In this document: positions 6,201-9,008 of the stretch, one piece after another | Layout of the letters: every line of letters starts with the position of its first letter | How positions within the stretch are numbered: the stretch's first letter is position 1 | Source: Treponema sp. | GTDB lineage: Bacteria; Spirochaetota; Spirochaetia; Treponematales; Treponemataceae | DNA length: 9,008 nt | Direction of reading: 5' to 3' | Assembly (NCBI GenBank): GCA_031290005.1 | Contig: JAITOJ010000122.1 | Location: forward strand, 1 to 9,008 | Translations under genes and position numbers: made by a program | Notes under the pieces: generated by a model | Database searches by the model: none | Told to the model about the DNA's origin: nothing | What the model saw: the letters and a program-made list of their open reading frames with translations, nothing else

Positions 6201-9008
6201 CAGCGTGTCCAGCGTGGCGTCCGCGCCGGTTGCTGAGCCTGTCGAAGCATCCAGCATCGCAAGGTCAGCCCTCAGCCACTCCTCCGGCGACGAGTACAAC
6301 AGCGCCAAGCCGTTGATGTCTTCGCGGGACAGTTGGAAGAGAATTTTTGCATCAGTATCCGCAAAATAGTGTTTGACATTTTTATTTTTCTGTAGTAATC
6401 TATCAATCGCTTCCAGGTCGAGGTAGCCCACCTCAGCGAGATTCGTTTGCTGTTGGGTTACCACGGACTGGAGTTTTTCTATATCCGCATAGAGCAGCTT
6501 CCCCTGATTTATCCAGTTTAGCCACTCCGCATTATCCTTGTTGTATAACCCCCGAATGTCTGATACAAATACACCGTTCCTTTCCTGATTAAAATGTACC
6601 CCCACGAGAAAGTTTTTGTCATCCTTTTTTAATTCCACAATCACATTCTGCGCTTTGTTTTTGTCCCCGTATGCAAACACCGCCACCGGCTCTTGGATGG
6701 CCTTCACAATCCCCTTGATGTCCGATGGTGAGAATGGATGCCGTTCTGTTTCCGATTTTTCCTTCAGCCGCTTTGCGGACAATTCAATCGGCTGCCCCGC
6801 CGGGAACCCCGACCGCCGCAAAATGGGGCCGGGGGTGCCCAGCTTGAAAATATGCCCGGCCGGCAGCTTGTTCTCCACAAGTTGCTCAAGCTCCGCGTTA
6901 AACTTCTCGTTCGCCGCCTCCAGGCCTAAAGCGCCTTCAGTGCCGCTATCACCTCCTCCTTTGCCGCCCCCAGCGTCTTCGCCAGTTCCGGCGCTCCCGT
7001 CAGCAACTGGTCGTTGTAGCGCATCAAATCCAGCGCCGAGTCGATATCCCTGTACTTCTTGCACAGATGGATGATCTTGTCCGTCTTGTCCGGGCTTTCC
7101 GCCCCATTGAATTCTGTCATTTTCTTGCTCCTTGTTATTTGTTCCCCAGCCTACCGCCGGGCTTGTTCCCTTGTCCGCCACCGCCGCGCCCTGCTCGCCA
7201 AGCGTCTGAAAATAAATGTTCCCCGTGCCCAAGCCAAACGTCCCCGTATTGTCCGTGCTCTTGATTTGGTTGGGGGAGAAGGTAACGGCCTCTTCGCGTA
7301 GGTCGCCATTAAAATACACCCCGTCGTAGCCTTCCGACTTTAAATCTTCTGTAAACGCTATTGATTTTTCGCGGTCATCCGCATTTGCCAGTTCCTCATG
7401 TTCCTCGTTTGTGGCATAATACGGCTCTTTCATATTCAAGAATACCGGATAACTATTTTTACCGTACCCATAGCCTTCTTCCTCTATGCCATAAAAGTAA
7501 AATCCATCACCAAGCCATCCGGCATCATTGTGCGTTCCATTTCGGTTTTTATCAAATTCGGTAAACTTGTTTGGGCTTCGATGATAAAAAACTTTCGGCT
7601 CCCCGTTTTCGTCAATTATTTTTGATATGCTATTGACACTTTCGTAAAGCTGTGCTACCTTTCCTTTTGAAACCCTGGCTGTAGTATGCTCTTTGGGTGT
7701 GCTACCCTTTGTCGGGGTTTTTTCTATTTCTATCAGTTCAAGTGAATATATTCTATGCCCATGTTCCACACTCTCTTTCAATGTCAAATAGGCTATTGCC
7801 GTCTCGTGTTCAAAAACAACGGGGGACGCAAAGCGTTTTATTGACACAATATTCACATCACCGCCTTTGTCTTTGGCGGTTTCTACAAGCGAAGCGTGTT
7901 TGAATATCTTGTCTATATTCGCCGCCACTGCGTTATGCTGTCCCGCAGTAAAGCCATTGTTCAGTGATTTTCCAAGTGCGGCATTGCTTACAATTTTGTT
8001 GCGTTGCTTTGTATTTATCCGTGCCGTGATACCTGTTTCAAAATTGAATAAATCCTTATCAGCAAATGCCTTTAATGCTTCTATTGCTTGATCCGGGGCA
8101 ACATTTGTTTCAGTTATTTTTAATTCCGCCGCCGCTTCCCAATCCCCGAACCACTTCTTGAAGTTCGGCGTCCGCGCCAGTGCCCACACGCGGCCCGTGG
8201 GGTCGAATGCGGCCAGCTTGCTGTCCTTGCCGTTGGGCGCTTTCAGCCAGCCGGGCCGCGCGCTGCCGTCCGCATTGTGGTAGTGCCGGATCACTTCCTC
8301 GCTCTGCCGCTGCGCTTCAGCCAGGGCCTCGCTGCCCATCTGGAAAATCACCTCTTTTTCCGCTTCGCTATACAGGGGGCTGCTCATCACCCGATGGGCC
8401 TCCGTCTTGTCCCAGTATTCCTTTTGGATGCGCTTGTCTTCTTCGCTCAAGCCGGTCGCCGCGCCGGAGACCTCCACGGCCTGTTGGTATCGCCCCTGTT
8501 CCGCCTGGGTATGCGCCTGGGCTTGCTGCTCCTTCTGCGCCTGGACTTCCCCGACAAACAGCGCGTCAAACACGTTTTTCAGTTCCGGGGACAGTGGGTA
8601 GCGCTCCCGCATCCCGCGCACAATATCCTTCAGGGCCTCCGCTATCCGCCGGAACAATGCCTTCAGGCCCGGCGTGGGCGCCTCGCCCTTCTTCATGTAG
8701 TTTTCAAATTCATAGGAAAGCCGGTCAAAGTCCTCATCGGTGAAGGCATCCAGTTTTTTGTTATACGCCGTTTCCAGGAGGTTGCGGTAGAGGGGGCTGT
8801 TGGGGATGAGCGCCGCCGTCACAAAGTGCATATACTCGTGATACAGCGTGGACAGGTCGCCCTTTTCCGTGGTGAGCACCAGGGCGTTCACCCCCTGCCC
8901 GTATGCCTTCACCGCTTCCTGCCCGCTGATTACCTTCCCGTCCTTCAAAAACAGGATGCCGCCCGCCGGGTCAAAGGTTCCGCCGTATTGGCCCTGGGCC
9001 GCTTTCAC
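2265..9008 (-). CDS. Giant phage polyvalent protein: zincin, LPD3-like, ADP-ribosyltransferase, MuF C-terminal domain and helical ejection-type C-terminus (5' partial)
   Basis: The frame is open for 2,247 codons and ends in TAA at 2267-2265. It is still open at the window edge; the GTG at 9008 is only the first codon seen, so the true start probably lies upstream. Domains in order by residue: zincin about 15-155 (HEYMH at 57-61), RTPNFKKWFGDWE linker 279-291, LPD3-like 296-430, ADP-ribosyltransferase 464-592, Gly-rich linker 610-695, MuF C-terminal domain 698-873, acidic stretch about 1030-1080, charged coiled coil about 1195-1360, and a helical region to the end with a membrane-type segment at 2110-2127. 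Such multi-domain proteins are known in phages and conjugative elements and are thought to enter the recipient cell with the DNA, where enzymatic domains counter or modify the host. The C-terminal part may act in the virion or at the membrane. Its linker at residues 630-695 overlaps a better-looking small gene in another frame, so expression as a single chain is not certain. The existence of the coding frame is sure; the role is inferred from domain resemblance recognised by eye. Confidence 0.85.
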   Translation of the reverse strand: MKAAQGQYGGTFDPAGGILFLKDGKVISGQEAVKAYGQGVNALVLTTEKGDLSTLYHEYMHFVTAALIPNSPLYRNLLETAYNKKLDAFTDEDFDRLSYEFENYMKKGEAPTPGLKALFRRIAEALKDIVRGMRERYPLSPELKNVFDALFVGEVQAQKEQQAQAHTQAEQGRYQQAVEVSGAATGLSEEDKRIQKEYWDKTEAHRVMSSPLYSEAEKEVIFQMGSEALAEAQRQSEEVIRHYHNADGSARPGWLKAPNGKDSKLAAFDPTGRVWALARTPNFKKWFGDWEAAAELKITETNVAPDQAIEALKAFADKDLFNFETGITARINTKQRNKIVSNAALGKSLNNGFTAGQHNAVAANIDKIFKHASLVETAKDKGGDVNIVSIKRFASPVVFEHETAIAYLTLKESVEHGHRIYSLELIEIEKTPTKGSTPKEHTTARVSKGKVAQLYESVNSISKIIDENGEPKVFYHRSPNKFTEFDKNRNGTHNDAGWLGDGFYFYGIEEEGYGYGKNSYPVFLNMKEPYYATNEEHEELANADDREKSIAFTEDLKSEGYDGVYFNGDLREEAVTFSPNQIKSTDNTGTFGLGTGNIYFQTLGEQGAAVADKGTSPAVGWGTNNKEQENDRIQWGGKPGQDGQDHPSVQEVQGYRLGAGFDALQRPVADGSAGTGEDAGGGKGGGDSGTEGALGLEAANEKFNAELEQLVENKLPAGHIFKLGTPGPILRRSGFPAGQPIELSAKRLKEKSETERHPFSPSDIKGIVKAIQEPVAVFAYGDKNKAQNVIVELKKDDKNFLVGVHFNQERNGVFVSDIRGLYNKDNAEWLNWINQGKLLYADIEKLQSVVTQQQTNLAEVGYLDLEAIDRLLQKNKNVKHYFADTDAKILFQLSREDINGLALLYSSPEEWLRADLAMLDASTGSATGADATLDTLATDYLAAHSELAGESEEAVRERIKGWYAQVWNEAQAAFVERRQWEERETPTAAEQADAIPREKALEYVDEETLGRIQGKNTPPEAREGGYNASGTENDIETQPGEEEADFEDIEAVETDFDGEEEITVPVPQGDAQTEAGSESPAGGEKITTTEINRRFLKMLPGKVDSFIRMMGIVMVRSREDAQDEAEARQRDMDEEARETMQGEMNKHLKGIALGTRKGKEITSSQRKYALSVMSRNSTFYRELYSQIMLDKEFQEYARNEVRDNAAVEAARQAVGLTDYERAKIAEEVSDKELRKKILRQEASVEEVKEYLKHLDEDERKKDEQIAGYEKQAKEQIQKAAENLQDTKRMEAYIEKREREFKKTTDELESNIEQAYKEGKKTEKGIQRTRAEFKIAKLKAEIKRKQRERNAVLRYQAENNRLGRQIMSPAMVSGHIWVRQRELLLGIQNALFRSPDVRLYGVRSGNPTDSTDLADRGAIVVDGETMSLDEFVKRFWEGKIRYGFLDARLRKALRRTWESMADRRKYAAGKLAEKLTQSELQDILLVMRQLRNEGLANWSRREFVRNQDDRDMRRDIFNEQADIAAEGKTAEARKIIRAMKAADDQERERILKKGGRNWLMKLFFQTWDDKRLLQWMSGNTKGELYRLVIREYTKNTNQRNKATDKRIERVKGLLGKTEAEQMKKISEYGRRDITIEGIGPQYLDPAFRPGETEKKQIGASAAGKWIVYGPHLLPASRVIFSKAMLMYWYIAGENKFAMRHVIFGKLWSKDQQNLYEGNLDFREEEAIIKGKSDILNDAVKKHLTAEDKKVAEAIRDDFSAHWPEVKSQLEQMFNQLEEGQENYLPLQIIEGAHAQTEKESEVIALTQGAHQVKIQPDKGMGESRTDIGATHQQDIEMDIFKVFFRGVEQQEHFVKMAPYIRSLNNALRGMNNESKQIRERLTDTYGEWAMRRLDTHVNMMGLPPSARLAPASDSAGALARAFEGNTGAAMIAFNIPSWLAQYPQSIAPFFAKADPVFVLQALAEVMKPGSDLAERVWEKSPMVKNRVINTAQDYHESLQRQDSKWKRAQGKMIEIGMIGQRHADRTMVAAGWWALYETGRQKGMSDADATVWADEITAETQPNLKDIEVAPPFRDKGPGKLFFRFAQPLNVVWQNLTYDSFMSKEKSFGKIVGMFTAYGIAALIVAAMRGAIYDGDDEDEKGDVMRRVFYYLTVSSFAESVPLIADMASAGAERMITGDGKLYERQYFRLAKELFDIPGHVGDAEWEKALWDAVQAAGLATGAPVSQANRAKRAIENEDLWTLFGHNK
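4929..5426 (-). other. Charged coiled-coil region of the giant protein
   Basis: Residues about 1195-1360 are nearly free of Pro and Gly and very rich in Glu, Lys and Arg, with regularly spaced Leu, Ile and Ala, for example VEEVKEYLKHLDEDERKK and AEFKIAKLKAEIKRKQRER. This is the composition of a long helical rod or coiled coil. It separates the toxin-type N-terminal half from the C-terminal half, so it may be a spacer or an oligomerisation segment. I do not recognise a named family here. Confidence 0.6.
6228..6252. repeat. Interspersed GAGCCTGTCGA-type repeat inserted in frame in the giant gene
   Basis: The bases form an imperfect inverted repeat: GGTTGCT and AGCATCC (6 of 7 paired) around GAGCCTGTCGA. 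Its complement, containing TTCGACAGGCTCAGC, is a word I know as a short interspersed repeat in several bacterial genomes, where it behaves like a REP-type element. Here it encodes ASTGSATG at residues 921-928, in a linker just after the MuF C-terminal domain, and keeps the reading frame. Only one copy lies in this window, so membership in a family is from memory. Confidence 0.55.
6390..6917 (-). other. Phage MuF C-terminal domain (BECR toxin fold) of the giant protein
   Basis: Residues about 698-873. The segments NEKFNAELEQL, GHIFKLGTPGPILRRSGFP, PIELSAKRLKEKSE, HPFSPSDIKGIVKAI, VAVFAYGDKNKAQNVIVEL, KDNAEWLNWINQGKLLY and QQTNLAEVGYLDL together match the MuF C-terminal family, a nuclease-like toxin domain attached to phage MuF and polyvalent proteins. 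The domain starts immediately after the stop codon of the nested 64-codon gene and ends just before a KILFQ motif (888-892). Its second half is AT-richer than the surroundings. Confidence 0.72.
6926..7120 (-). CDS. Nested 64-residue phage protein of unknown function, in a different frame inside the giant gene
   Basis: ATG at 7120-7118, stop TAG at 6928-6926. The start is fixed by AAGGAG at 7133-7128, seven bases upstream. I do not recognise the family. The product is small, soluble-looking and mainly helical: a short polar start (MTEFNGAESPDKTD), an amphipathic helix with Cys20 (KIIHLCKKYRDIDSALDLM), a turn (LLTGAP), and a Lys/Glu/Ala helix at the end. No signal peptide or membrane segment is visible. 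Third codon positions are strongly G or C, as in the surrounding genes, whereas the giant frame over the same bases gives a Gly/Asp/Gln-rich linker with mixed third positions. This suggests the small gene is a true coding frame and the giant frame was opened over it. It ends directly before the MuF C-terminal domain, so an immunity or regulatory partner is conceivable but unproven. Confidence 0.68.
   Translation of the reverse strand: MTEFNGAESPDKTDKIIHLCKKYRDIDSALDLMRYNDQLLTGAPELAKTLGAAKEEVIAALKAL
7128..7133 (-). promoter_or_regulatory. Ribosome binding site of the nested 64-codon gene
   Basis: AAGGAG lies seven bases (CAAGAAA) before the ATG at 7120. Just ahead of it, in the third frame, is AACAAATAA, so the layout 'stop, AAGGAG, ATG' looks like a normal phage gene junction even though the giant frame reads through it. 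Confidence 0.7.
7233..7619 (-). other. ADP-ribosyltransferase domain (ART-PolyVal type) of the giant protein
   Basis: Residues about 464-592. The pattern GEPKVFYHRSP (His476), then GWLGDGFYFY (Tyr504), then YPVFLNMKEPYY, EGYDGVYF and AVTFSPNQIKS (Gln581) followed by DNTGTF, is the usual order of an ADP-ribosyltransferase in phage polyvalent proteins, where the first motif is normally 'xYHGTxxxF' and the last 'FxPxQIKS'. Such enzymes transfer ADP-ribose from NAD to a target. One oddity is HR in place of the common HG in the first motif, which could affect NAD binding. The target is unknown. Confidence 0.72.
7719..8123 (-). other. LPD3-like domain (large polyvalent protein-associated domain 3) of the giant protein
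   Basis: Residues about 296-430. The segments NKIVSNAALGKSLNNGF, HNAVAANIDKIF and SVEHGHRIYSLELIEIEK match my memory of the LPD3 family, a domain common in phage polyvalent proteins and thought to be related to BECR-fold nuclease toxins. It follows directly after the conserved RTPNFKKWFGDWE linker. The DNA here is clearly more AT-rich than on either side. Assignment is from motif memory; whether the domain is catalytically active cannot be judged. Confidence 0.62.
8544..8966 (-). other. Zincin-type metallopeptidase domain of the giant protein
   Basis: Residues about 15-155. STLYHEYMHFV contains the HExxH zinc-binding signature (His57, Glu58, His61; bases 8840-8826). About 40 residues later comes SYEFENYMKKGEAPTPGLK, where Glu100 or Glu102 could be the third ligand. 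The pattern of HExxH followed by an acidic helix, then 'G-x-APTPxL' and a helical tail ending in FDALF fits the zincin-like peptidases often found in phage polyvalent proteins. The likely activity is cleavage of a protein, either the giant chain itself or a host target; the substrate is unknown. Confidence 0.72.

Overview
The window looks like a stretch of a bacteriophage or prophage late (structural) region. Everything is coded on the minus strand, so transcription runs from coordinate 9008 towards 1. Host assignment is weak. The DNA is mostly GC-rich, uses CGG and ATA codons freely, and carries one copy of a GAGCCTGTCGA-type interspersed repeat. I would guess a Treponema-like spirochaete or a similar gut bacterium, but nothing here proves it.

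Layout: (1) 9008-2265 is one very long open frame of 2,247 codons, still open at the window edge. It resembles the 'polyvalent proteins' of phages and conjugative elements. In order it shows a zincin-type metallopeptidase (HEYMH), a conserved RTPxFKxWFGDWE linker, an LPD3-like domain, an ADP-ribosyltransferase (ART-PolyVal type), a Gly-rich linker, a phage MuF C-terminal (toxin-fold) domain, an acidic linker, a long charged coiled coil, and a helical C-terminal part with one clear membrane-type segment. (2) Nested inside it at 7120-6926, in another frame, is a 64-codon gene with a strong ribosome binding site. Its codon use looks more genuine than that of the giant frame at the same place. (3) After a 15-bp gap containing AGGAGG, a second structural gene begins at 2249 and runs off the window at 1. 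It is a tail-fibre-like protein with five 26-residue repeats and two HxHP modules.

The two large genes are tightly spaced and probably co-expressed late in infection. The likely logic is that the giant protein is packaged and delivered with the DNA, carrying protease and toxin or modifier domains into the new host, while the second gene helps build the adsorption apparatus. That is inferred from the families, not shown here.

The most interesting points are the hidden 64-codon gene between two toxin-type domains, the repeated xIxFQ motifs at the domain boundaries of the giant protein, and the sharp drop in GC content that coincides with the LPD3-ART module. No tRNA, rRNA, CRISPR array, integrase, attachment site or convincing terminator was seen, and no gene-free stretch exceeds 15 bases.
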